This document shows, piece after piece, positions 1-10,560 of a stretch of 64,000 nt of DNA. Position numbers and translations under genes: made by a program. This stretch comes from Culex pipiens pallens (taxonomy: Eukaryota; Arthropoda; Insecta; Diptera; Culicidae), in contig NC_068938.1 of the NCBI RefSeq assembly GCF_016801865.2, forward strand, positions 13,368,509 to 13,432,508. Direction: 5' to 3'. Positions within the stretch are counted from its first letter, which is position 1; every line of letters begins with the position of its first letter. The notes below the pieces were generated by a model. It was given only the letters and a program-made list of their open reading frames with translations, did no database searches and was not told the DNA's origin.

Positions 1-655
1 AAGAGATTCAAAGAGATTCAATAGATTCAAAGAGATTCAAAGAGATTCAAAGAGATTCAAAGTGATTCAACGAGATTCAAAGAGATTCAAATAGATTCAA
101 AGAGATTTAAAAAGATTCAAAGAGATTCAAAGAGATTCAAAGAGATTCAAAGAGATTCAAAGAGATTCAAAGAGATTCAAAGTGATTCAACGAGATTCAA
201 AGAGATTCAAAGAGATTCAAAGAGATTCAAAGAGATTCAAAGAGATTCAAAGGGATTCAAAGAGATTCAAAGAGATGCAAAAAGATTCAAAGTGATTCAA
301 AGAGATTCAAAGTGATTCAACGAGATTCAAAGAGATTCAAAGAGATTCAAAGAGATTCAAAGAGATTCAAAGAGATTCAAAGAGATTCAAAGAGATTCAA
401 AGAGATTCAAAGAGATTCAAAAAGATTCAAAGGGATTCAAAGAGATTCAAAGAGATGCAAAAAGATTCAAAGTGATTCAAAGAGATTCAAAGAGATTCAA
501 AGAAATTCGAGGAGATTCAAAGAGATTCAAAAAGATTCAAAGAAATTCAAAGAGATTCAAAGAGATTCACAGAGATTCAAAAAGATTCAAATAGATTCAA
601 TGAGATTCAAAGAGATTCAAAGAGATGCAAAAAGATTCAAAGTGATTCAAAAAAT
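1..655. repeat. 10-bp minisatellite (AGAGATTCAA)n, about 65 units
   Basis: An uninterrupted array of the decamer AGAGATTCAA runs from the window edge to about 655, all units 10 bp with single-base variants (AGTGATTCAA, CGAGATTCAA, AGAGATGCAA, AAAGATTCAA). A higher-order pattern is visible: the block AGGGATTCAA, AGAGATTCAA, AGAGATGCAA, AAAGATTCAA, AGTGATTCAA starts at 251 and again at 431, with its last three units again at 621. All plus-strand frames stay open because the unit lacks stops, giving a 10-residue repeat RDSKRFKEIQ. I do not regard this as a gene. Confidence 0.95.
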
Positions 656-2560
656 CGAAAAAACCAAAGTTTGAAAGATCCAACAACCCTTCAAAACTAC
701 CCCAAAATAAAGTGCAAAGCCCAGCTCGGCCACCATCGTCCACTTTATGAAAAATTGCAAAAAAGGACGAACAAAAATTTCATCTCCATCAAAAACCCGG
801 CCACCCGGTGTTGGCACACACACACAGAACCGGCGGCACCGCTGGAACGTCCGCACATTCTGCAAAACTAATTTCATTAAATTGAATGGAAACATCCATA
901 TATATCGCAGCGCGAGGCCAGCATGCTCCCCAAAATTGTTCCGACGACGATGATGCTCCAGTCTTTGGTGGCCAACCACGACGAATTTAGAGCAGGGAGG
1001 GGGACCTTAAGGGGGCGCGAGGGGATTTGTTATATCAAGCAGTTGAAAGCAACGCGCGAGTGTCGGAAAATGGTTGGAAAACATCAACCCGAAAAAAAAC
1101 GAATGCAACACAGAAAGCTTCCACAAGCAAGTTATGGAAAAATCTCGCCTTTCCTCGGGTTTTTCCGGGGACGTCACACGTGGCGGATTTGAAACGTGGC
1201 CAGCGCTGCATATCTCTAACCCAGAGATAGACAGCGAGCGATTGTTCACAACGGGGGGAAAACTGCTTTCCTCGTGGACCCAATTACTTCGCCCTCCGAC
1301 GGAATTGCGCCCGATTTTTTTGTTCCGGGGTGAGTTTTTTTGGGCAATAAATCAATCTTGGTGAGTGGCTGGCTGGATTTGGAATGGATTTCGAACGATA
1401 TGAATGGTGCGAGCTTGGGGGTGATTTGAGTGGGTTTAGGGAATCTTCAATTTTCCAGTGCGAAATTGGTTTTATACGAGATTTTGAATTTGAAGGTGTA
1501 ATCCCGCAGTGGAACTGAGTTTGAGGGAATTTGTACAAATTTTATTTTCAAAAAAAAAGTTACTGAATCCACCAACAGGTGGTTGCTGCCTGCTTCATTA
1601 AGCCTTGCAATTGCGATCTAACCCACAAAAGCTTTAGCTATAGCTAACGCTTTGTTAGCACAGACACTATAAAGTTGAATGCTCCCACCTATTTGCAATT
1701 TAATGAACCCAATACATTGATAAATTTCCGACGAAATCAAACAGTTTTTTTAACATAACTTTTTACAGACTTTTCCAAACTTTATAATTTTAAAGATGGA
1801 TCTTTGGAACACCAAATCGGGACGATTGGAAAAAAAACCCGAACGAAATCCGTTCAGCTAGTGCCGAGAAATTTCGTTTATAAATATTTTTTTTACGATA
1901 TTTGGAAATTTCTCAAACCACGTTTCTAAAACCCTAGCCATTGTTCCATCAGCTGGCTTCAACAGTGATTCCGCTGAATATCCGTGTTCATGTGGTATGT
2001 GCACTGGTTTGCAGTTTTCCCCTCAAATCTCGCCATCCACGTGGTCCGAGCCCAATTTGGGGTGCCAAAATCCACTCCCTTCCAATTCTTCCCTTCATTC
2101 CTCGTCGAAAAAAAGAATGATTTTTTCCGTTCTAATTCCACACTACCCTAAACAACCGTAGTACGGGTTGTCTTCATGTTGAGCTTTCCACTTTCCAACG
2201 GGAGAGGTGCCAGAAAGTTGTTTTTCAATTAAAACAAAATCAAATAACCGAACCACGAGCGCTGCACCCTGCTAGGTAGATCAGCCTTCAGCACTCTTGA
2301 AAAATTAATTTTGACCACTTTTTTTCTGAGTTGCTCTTTCCAGATTGGACACCGGGGTGAGGTTTTTTCCTACCAAGTTTTCGGTGTGAATTCCAGCTCG
2401 GTCAGGAGGGGAGATTTTGGCTGAAAAGTGCAGATCGCTGGGAAGCTGCGTTGGTTCAGCAAACTCGCGTGATCTAGTTTTGCCTCGGAAAACGATATTT
2501 GTTAGTGAGAAACTCTGCTCTTTGGATGCAAGGAATCTTTGCAATTATTTTGGGGATTTC
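656..2560. other. GC-richer intronic islands, no gene seen
   Basis: Composition is higher than the surrounding introns at 660-1560 and 1930-2540, with CpG-containing words and no frame with codon-like structure or recognisable domain. Possible cis-regulatory sequence of the LMO4-like gene, by position and composition only. Confidence 0.3.
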
Positions 2561-2689
2561 ATTAGTGATATTGCCGATTTGGAATTGGTTTGAGATGGTT
2601 ACAGTTTAGTTATTTGAAATCAAAATCTTTTTTTTTAAATATTGAACAAAGTTGTGACTCAAATTATGAATCTTCAAGAAATCAAAATT

Positions 2690-4175
2690 ATATTTTTTGT
2701 CAAAAACGAAAAAAATAGTCTTGAAAGTCAATCTATAAAAGCATAGATTTAGTCTATAGACAAAATGATAAAATTACAAAATTTACAATTACTTAAAGCA
2801 AATGCAAGAATTGATACTTTGAAAATTACTGAAATCAAACAAAACATGCAATAGCTAAAACGAATATTTCATCTGGAAAACTTATCTATGCATTCAGGCC
2901 AGCTCTACTCTCTTACATTTACCACAAAGCTGATTCGTTGACATCAATTCAATGAAATCAACTCGAATTCATGCTGAATTGTTTTAGTTGGCCTAATTCC
3001 AACAAATTAATTTTATTTTATTTTTGTCTAAAACAAAAATAAAAGATTATTTAGTATTGATAATCAATTTATGCGAGTATACACTTGGATTATACACGAA
3101 AAAAATAATAATCTGAAAATGGAAATTTAGTACATAAAAATTATCGAAATAAAACAAAATTATGCTTTTTTCAATCGCAAAAACAATTATTTCATCTGGA
3201 AAACTAATCTATGCGTTCAGGCCAGTCCTACCCTGCTGCGTTCACCGCTAAGCTGATTCTTAGAAATCAATGAAATCAAGTCGAATTCAAGCTGAAAAGC
3301 GCTCAAAAACCTTTTCAATTTCCCCTTTTTCAGCCTTTTGAGGATTTCTTTAGGAGTGTTGTTGATTTGAGAATTGAGAAAATCTTTATTTAAATTAGCT
3401 AAAATTATGTTTCAAAATCTTTTTTTTCCAAAATATTTGAAAAAAAATTGACATAAAAAGATTAAATAAAAAAATGGAAAAAACGGTAACTTTGTCTTGA
3501 AAAACTATCTATGCGTACATAGACGAAGTCTACAGACAAAATACACAAAAGACTACAGAAAAAATGGTAGTTTAAAAACTTCTGAAACAGAAAAATAATT
3601 CTTTTTTTGTTGATTACAAAAACGATTACTTCATCTGGAAAACTTTTCCATGCGTTCAGGCCAGCCCTACCCTGCTGCGTTCAGCGCAAAGCTGATTCGT
3701 TGAAATCAATTACAGACCATGAAATCGTCTCTAATTCAAGCTGAAAAGCGCTCAAACATCTTTGCAGTTTCCCGAGTTTCAGCTTTTTGAGGATTTCATT
3801 AGAAGCGTTTTCGATTTGAGAATTGTTTCCTTTATTTGAGTTGGCTAAAATAAAGTTAATATATTAATAAATTTTTAATAAAAAAACGGTTACTTTGTCT
3901 TGAAAAACTATCTATGCGAACATAGACGAAGTCTATAGACAAAATGTAAGTCTACAGAAAAATTGATAGTTTGAAAATTCCTGTTATAAATAAACTTAAA
4001 TCTTCATTAATAACAAAAACAATTACTTCATCTGGAAAACTTATCTATGCATTCAGGCCAGCCCTACCCTGCTGCGGTCACCGCAAAGCTGATTCGTTGA
4101 AACCAATTAGAGTCCATGAAATCAACTCTAATTCAAGCTGAAAAGTGCTCAAACACCTTTTTAGCATCCCCCCTC
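2690..4175. repeat. Tandem array of four diverged ~320-440-bp units
   Basis: A block of about 130 bp starting TTCATCTGGAAAACT and containing GGCCAGCCCTACCCTGCTGCG, AAAGCTGATTCGTTGA and TTCAAGCTGAAAAGCGCTCA recurs with CATCTGG at 2870, 3193, 3632 and 4029. Between the blocks a second motif, CTATCTATGCG...CATAGACGAAGTCTA...GACAAAAT, recurs near 2720, 3500 and 3895. The blocks are better conserved and more GC-rich than the AT-rich spacers between them. No coding frame is maintained. Confidence 0.85.
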
Positions 4176-5400
4176 TCAAATCGAGAACACCCTGCCAGAC
4201 GATTCTTCGCCAAACTCAAACAACCCCCCAAGAAGAAAGGGAAGACGAAAAAAAAGGACCATCTTGCACACCAATCCGGCTAGTCAAGACAGGGATAATA
4301 AAACCAATTACATTTTATCTTATGAGCATTATCCAAACAGACACAGACACAATCACACAATCGAATCGAAGAGAGGGGGAATGGGCTGATCAATCCTCGC
4401 CAGGACATCACACGTACACAGAGAGAATTGGCAACGACGAAAAAAAGTTGAACAAGATGAGGAGGGTTCATTTAATGTGCCTAACCTTACCATTCCACCA
4501 CCCAATTTCGGTGATGGCTTTTGACTGCAAAATGGTTTGCACAGTTGCAAATTTTGAAAAATTAAAAAAAGGCAAAATTTTAAACCAAAAATTTTAATCA
4601 ATCAATTAAATTAAAAAATAAATTAAAGCGAATATTTTAAACTTCAAATTTTTGGGTGTGTAAGAAAACTACACAAAACGGCAAAACCAAGAAGAAGCAG
4701 GCACCAGATGATGATGGTGATGCCGATGGTCGTGGCACCAACTTGGCAGGTCGACCCTCGTCAATTAAGATCGAAACGTCAAAATCGGAGCAGTGCCGCC
4801 GCCACCAGACCCAGACTGGCCGACCAATTTCGGGGGGTCGCCTCTCGCCAGGATAATGAAGTAAACAAAGTTAAGCCATTCCGTCACGCCACAAAACTGG
4901 CTGCTGCTTTTTTGTTGCCTGACTTGGGTTGGCCCTCCAGGGTAAAGTTCTATTAGTCAGAGGAAAAAAAAAAACTGGTCCAGGGATGGAATTAATTTTC
5001 AAGAGGTTGTTGTGACGGGGTGAAGGATGACGAAAAATCGAAAAGGGAAAAACAAAAAACGCACTTTTAAGGGGGTTGTGTGTTTTTTGCTTACTTATGT
5101 CTCCTGTCCAAAACTTCACTCATTAATTATTGAAAAAGTGTCCAGACGGACAAGGGTCACATACGTCTGATGAATTATGTCAAACTTGATTTGAAGTTGA
5201 CATTTTAAGAAGACTCAATTTTATTGACAGATAAATCAGTATTTTTCCAATAAAAATATTTAAAACACTGATAAAGAAAAAATGCTGAGCTATTTATATA
5301 AATTTCAAAATTATTGTTATATAAGAATGCTAAAATTTTCACAAAAAAATGCTTTTTTACATTGAAAATCGACCCAATAGTTTCCGTGATATCACACCGA
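4176..5400. other. GC-richer intronic island (4180-4960) and AT-rich sequence
   Basis: No gene recognised. The frames open here (for example about 150 codons from 4145 on plus) are rich in low-complexity residues, overlap in several frames and lack a domain. Contains ATGATGATGGTGATG-like triplet runs near 4707. Possible regulatory island. Confidence 0.3.
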
Positions 5401-5727
5401 CGTACCGAGCCACGTAGCCTAGTGGTAACGCTCCCGCCTAGTAAGCGGCAGATCGGGGTTCAAATCCCGGCTCGGACCAACACAACTGGTTATCGTTTCT
5501 CTTCTGGATTCGATTGCTTAGTAAAGGGAAGGTAGTGCATTGTCACAGGCTGGACCTTATTAACGACACCTTAGGAAGGCGACCTATGGAATGTTAACAT
5601 TAACCTTAACATGTTAACATTAGTTGAGTATAAAAAAAACTGCCACTAAATCCGCTTTGTAAATGCCGGCCCCGATACTCTTCAAGAGTGTTGCCCTCAG
5701 GAACTGGGAAAGATTTTTTTTTTTTTT
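5401..5727 (+). mobile_element. tRNA-derived SINE
   Basis: A pol III type 2 promoter is visible: box A TAGCCTAGTGG (5415-5425, matches TRGYNNARNGG) and box B GGTTCAAATCC (5457-5467). Between them is an anticodon-like stem-loop with stem CCGC/GCGG and a 7-nt loop CTAGTAA. A body of about 240 bp without a reading frame follows, ending in a T14 run (5714-5727). It directly abuts the TIR element at 5729. No clear target-site duplication was found, perhaps because the 3' end was disturbed by that neighbour. A bona fide tRNA gene is unlikely because the stems are imperfect and no terminator follows the T arm closely. Confidence 0.7.
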
Positions 5728-5728
5728 A

Positions 5729-7204
5729 CACGGATAGAATCCTGTTAGCATATCCGGTAATTCTGTCGAATTTGTTAACCTTGAAATGTTTCCAAAATCG
5801 TAAAAAAATTAAGGGTAATTCTCTACCAACTCACACGAAATCGGGAAAAGTTGCCCCGACCCCTCTTCGATTTGCGTGAAACTTTGTCCTAAGGGGTAAC
5901 TTTTGTCCCTGATCACGAATCCGAGGTCCGTTTTTTGATACCTCATGACGGAGGGGCGGTACGACCCCTTCCATTTTTGAACATGCGAAAAAAGAGGTGT
6001 TTTTCAATAATTTGCAGCCTGAAACGGTGATGAGATAGAAATTTGGTGTCAAAGGGACTTTTATGTAAAATTAGACGCCCGATTTGATGGCGTTCTCAGA
6101 ATTCCGAAAAAACGTATTTTTCATCGAAAAAAACACTAAAAAAGTTTTAAAAATTCTCCCATTTTCCGTTACTCGACTGTAAAAATTTTTGGAACATGTC
6201 ATTTTATGGGAAATTTAATGTACTTTTTGAATCTACATTGACCCAGAAGGGTCATTTTTTCATTTAGAACAAAAATTTTCATTTTAAAATTTCGTGTTTT
6301 TTCTAATTTTGCAGGGTTATTTTTTAGAGTGTAACAATGTTCTACAGAGTTGTAGAGCAGACAATTACAAAAATTTTGATATATATACATAAGGGATTTG
6401 CTTGTAAACATCACGAGTTATCGCGATTTTACGAAAAAAAGTTTTGAAAAAGTTACTTTTTGCGTTTCTCTTTGTTTCGTCGTCCGTGTCTGTCGCGGGT
6501 GACCATGAACGGCCATGATCGATGACGACCAACTTTTTCAAAACTTTTTTTCGTAAAATCGCGATAACTCGTGATGTTTATAAACAAACCTCTTATGTCT
6601 ATATATCAAATTTTTTGTTATTGTCTGCTCTACAACTTTGTAGAACATTGTTACACTCTAAAAAATAACCCTGCAAAGTTAGAAAAAACACGAAGTTTTA
6701 AAATGAAAAATTTTGTTCTAAATGAAAAAATGACCCTTCTGGGTCAATGTAGATTCTAAAAGTACATTAAATTTCCCATAAAATGACATGTTCCAAAAAA
6801 TTTTACAGTCAAGTAACGGAAAATGGGAGAATTTTTAAAACTTTTTTAGTGTTTTTTTCGATAAAAAATACGTTTTTTCGGAATTCTGAGTACGCCATCA
6901 AATCGGGCGTTTAATTTTACATAAAAGTCCCTTTGACACCAAATTTCTATCTCATCACCGTTTCAGGCTGCAAATTGTTGAAAAACACCTCTTTTTTCGC
7001 ATGTTCAAAAATGGAAGGGGTCGTACCGCCCCTCCGTCACGAGATATCAAAAAACGGACCTCGGATTCGTGATCAGGGACAAAAGTTACTCCTTAGGACA
7101 AAGTTTCACGCAAATCAAAGAGGGGTCGGGGCAACTGCTGTGTGAGTTGGCGGAGAATTACCCTTAAAGCAATACCGGATAAGCTTACAGGATTTCTTTC
7201 CGTG
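5729..7204. mobile_element. TIR element (MITE) split by the foldback element at 5813
   Basis: The left end reads CACGGATAGAATCCTGTTAG then CATATCCGGTA (from 5729). The right end (to 7204) is its inverted form, TACCGGATAAGCTTACAGGA then TTTCTTTCCGTG. The pair is separated only by about 80 bp of element plus the foldback element, so the foldback inserted inside this MITE. A relative lies at 30991-31212. Confidence 0.75.
5813..7163. mobile_element. Long foldback element with TTAA duplication (copy 1)
   Basis: The ends read TTAA-GGGTAATTCTC (TTAA at 5809-5812) and GAGAATTACCC-TTAA (7164-7167). The left arm (5813-6454) and right arm (6531-7163) are near-complete inverted copies of about 640 and 633 bp around a 76-bp spacer (6455-6530). 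Target choice TTAA suggests mobilisation by a piggyBac-type transposase (inference). It has no transposase frame; the short frames in the arms are mirror artefacts. Copy 2 is at 42133-44094 and fragments of a third lie at 52.2-55.9 kb. Confidence 0.9.
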
Positions 7205-8925
7205 CACGAGTTGAAAAATGAGGACTAATCTAATTACACATTGAAAATCTCATATATCTCATCTCATATATATATCTCAGCAACCAAAAATCAATGGAGA
7301 AAATTGTTGAAAATATTCTCAGAGTTTCGAAGAAAAAAAAAATTAGCGAGGATATTTTTCTTCATGAAGTTATTAAAAAACTGATTATTTTTCGAAAATT
7401 GTCAATAAATAAAATGCCTATAAACTGAAAACGATGCTTTGCATTCAAAAATCCAAAGATTTTTTTACAAGGTTTTATAAGTTATGGAATTTCCTATGTT
7501 TACAGGACCTTTTCAAATGTTAATCTAGAATCGTATAAAGTTATTTTTGTTGTTTTGATTTAAAAAAATGACAATATATTTGATTTTTTTTCTAAAAGTC
7601 ACCACTTTTTCAAATTTATTTTTGTCTCCAAAAACAAATCTAAAAAAATACAAAAATACTTGGAAATATACCTCTTTGCGATTTAAACACAGAAATGATC
7701 AGAAAATTCCTTTTTCTAGATACAGATTTTCGAAAATTCACATGTCCTTTTTGTGTGATTGCCCGAAAAATTGTATGGACAAACTTCTACAGTAGAATTG
7801 TTTCTTTTGACATAGGAAATGCATGGACAAAGTATCATAAAAAACACAAAATTCAACATCCCGAAAATAATATTGAAATTTTAGGGAATCAAATCTTAGC
7901 AAAATTGGATAAAAATTTTCATTTTTGAAAAAAAATAAGAAATATCTAACAGGAATTAGATATTTTTGAAAATGAGCAAGCATTTGCTACAAAGTGACAA
8001 TCTGTACACGAATATCAGGGCGCTTAGTAAAAAATGACTATTCGAAATCCACACACATTTTTGTCACAGATGCACAATTTTTCATATGTGTTTCACTGGT
8101 GCCAGATAAAAATTGAAAAAAATAAGAAGGTTTCGCCCAAAAATCGATCATAAAAATATTCCAAAGTAATGAGCGAAAAGTAAATCTGACCAAATCTGGA
8201 GGTCTTTATCTCACTTTCGAGCAAAAACTCGAACAATTAAAAAAATCTGGCAAGCTGAAAACTCAGATCTGTTCATAATTCGTGGTCTTAAATGTCATTA
8301 TTTTTAAAAAAAATCAAAAATTATGAAATGAAATTTTAATTTATGGAAGAAATGAAAAAAACTATGAAACAAACATTGTCGAGTCCAAAGTTTTTATTAA
8401 GAAACAATATTTTAACTTTATTCTTTTCTACCATTGTTTGTGCTTCTGATTTTGAAGGGACTATCCTTATTTCTTGAAAAATAATCGTTATTTGATGTAG
8501 TTTTAAAAACCAAATACAAATAGAAAAATATTCTAATATTTTAGATTTTTTTTTGCCTTTTAATGTGATTTTTTCAAATGAAACAAAAAGCGTTGAGCAT
8601 TGTTCTCTAACCAGCTTACATCGATTTTCAACAACAAAAAATGGTTGAATTCATGAAACGGTCTGGTTTCATTAATGTTTTGCATTTCCCATTATATTTT
8701 GAGAAATATTTGGAAGTGGCCAAGCATGGGATTAACTAAAAAAACGAACTTCATTTAACCAAGCTAGTTTAAAAATCTGTATAATTAAAATGGGAATAGT
8801 ATTGCACAATTGTTATAAAATAAAATGAATGATTTTCTTTTTCTTATCCTACATTGAATAAAACTAATTTGATTGATAAAAATACATTAATAGTTCAATT
8901 CAACCAAATATTCATAACAGACCTC
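7205..8925. other. AT-rich intronic sequence, nothing recognised
   Basis: Mostly A/T runs without long frames, inverted ends or tandem structure that I could identify. Confidence 0.5.
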
Positions 8926-10180
8926 GTTCGGTCACGTGATCCCCCTCCCCCATGCAATGCACTTTGTCAACCACACGTGACGCTCCCATTTCACTCTTTC
9001 TAGCTCTCAGTCTCTCCCAGAAGGATAACCTAATTGAATCATAATACTATTAATTTAATTAGGAAAATGACAATTAGAACTTTCCTCGTACTTCCACATC
9101 CACTCTCACGTGCACACGTTACGTCCCGTCTGAAAACACACACCCACAACACTACACGGGAATAAGTGACTTACAAACCCCTCTTAACCTCTCCCTCGCC
9201 CCACCCTCCCTCTAATGCACCAACAACTCAAGTGGCAACAGTCGTCCGCCTGTCGTCGTCGGTGCAACGTTGCGTTGGGTGGGTGGTGAGGGTGGGGTGG
9301 GAGTGACGGCACTTGAGCAAATTGAAGTGCATCCACCCCTCCCTCCCCCTTCCACCTAGTCCTACTAGCAGTGCGTACACTTAACATGACGGCGGCAAAC
9401 AGGAGTTGTGATTGCCTTTTAAGACTTTCCTGGGCTCGGTCTCTCTCTCTCTCTTAGCCCTTGGAAATCGAGGAAGCAATTTGATGGGAGTCATGTGAGT
9501 GCACGTGTGTGTGTGAAGCATAATTTTCACTCCCGGGGCACGTGTTGCTGATTTTGAGTGACATTCGCCTGATTGCACTAATGGGAAAAATAGGGTAAAA
9601 CTTTCGAGGAGCCTTTGCGAAAAGCTGAGACTGCAAGGTCTCTCACAATTGAATAATTATAGAGTATTTACTTAGTTGAAAAATCATTCAAACATTGCGT
9701 GAAAATTGGCCTCCTTGTGCAGTCCCGACACGTCTTCGTCAAATTCCACTTTGGACACTCTGGTGTGGCCGCGTCGACAATCAGCAGCGAGAACTCAAAC
9801 GTTGAAAAAAAAAAAACTTTTGACCACGCGATGGTCTCGCCAACAAAAAAGGGGGCTTCTGCTGCTCATCATTGACGAGGTAAATTGATGCAATTACGCT
9901 AGGAGCAAATTCAATTACAGTTTTTTCCTTCTACTCTCAATGTTCGTCCTTTTCCGTGCGCTTCAGACACGCCGAAGAAGAATCGCCCGGAGGGATTTCC
10001 GCTTTGGCTCGTGGAAACAGTTTTTCCCGCACTTTTTTCTCCGGCGCTCGTGACAGCTTGGCCGGCCGGAGAGTTTTCTTTTGCGACTTTGGTCGCCCCC
10101 CCCGATTGTGTATACCCTCGATTGCAATGTTTCGATCTTACGGGCTAGGGGCAGTTTTGGGATGTGTTTTGAGGGGGTGA
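8926..10180. promoter_or_regulatory. GC-richer intronic island with homeodomain-type sites (putative cis-regulatory)
   Basis: Contains two CACGTG/CACGTGA E-box words (8933, 8974), an inverted homeodomain-like pair CCTAATTGAA...TTTAATTAGG (9029-9063), a CT run (9440-9456) and CpG-rich words. No coding frame with a domain. Assignment as an enhancer rests on composition and site clustering only. Confidence 0.3.
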
Positions 10181-10560
10181 CGACTCGGATTTTTTTTTTC
10201 TGAAACTATTCCATTTTCACAAATCTTAAAAATGTCACATCGAATAAGTTGTTTAATGACGACTTGAAACCTTTTTTGAAGTCTTTAAAAGCAATATTTT
10301 TTTAAATGCTTAAAAAAACTATAAATTTTTCTAATCTGGCATTAAAATATAATGTAGATAAAAATGCATCTCTGATTTTCAGATTTTTCTATTGCAAACC
10401 TTTGCGATTGAAAAAATGGTACATGATTTGTGTATCTTGTAATTTCTTTAAACAAAAAAACAATTTAAATTGTTTATGCCATCATTATTTGTCTAGGCAA
10501 CTTTATATTTCATTTTATAAAATTCTTGCAAATTCTTCTTTATAAAAATTAGAAAAAATA

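Noticed and set aside
1..655. CRISPR-like array or telomere
   Set aside because: Units are contiguous decamers without spacers, and the unit is not a TTAGG-type telomere repeat.
312..674. 120-codon plus-strand frame, repeats of KEIQRDSKRF
   Set aside because: It is the translation of the stop-free decamer minisatellite and has no unique sequence.
4145..4597. 150-codon plus-strand frame
   Set aside because: Begins in the last unit of the tandem array and runs into AT-rich sequence; no domain.
5405..5475. Functional tRNA gene (loop CTAGTAA)
   Set aside because: Mismatched T and D stems and a conserved-looking 240-bp downstream body fit a tRNA-derived SINE better.
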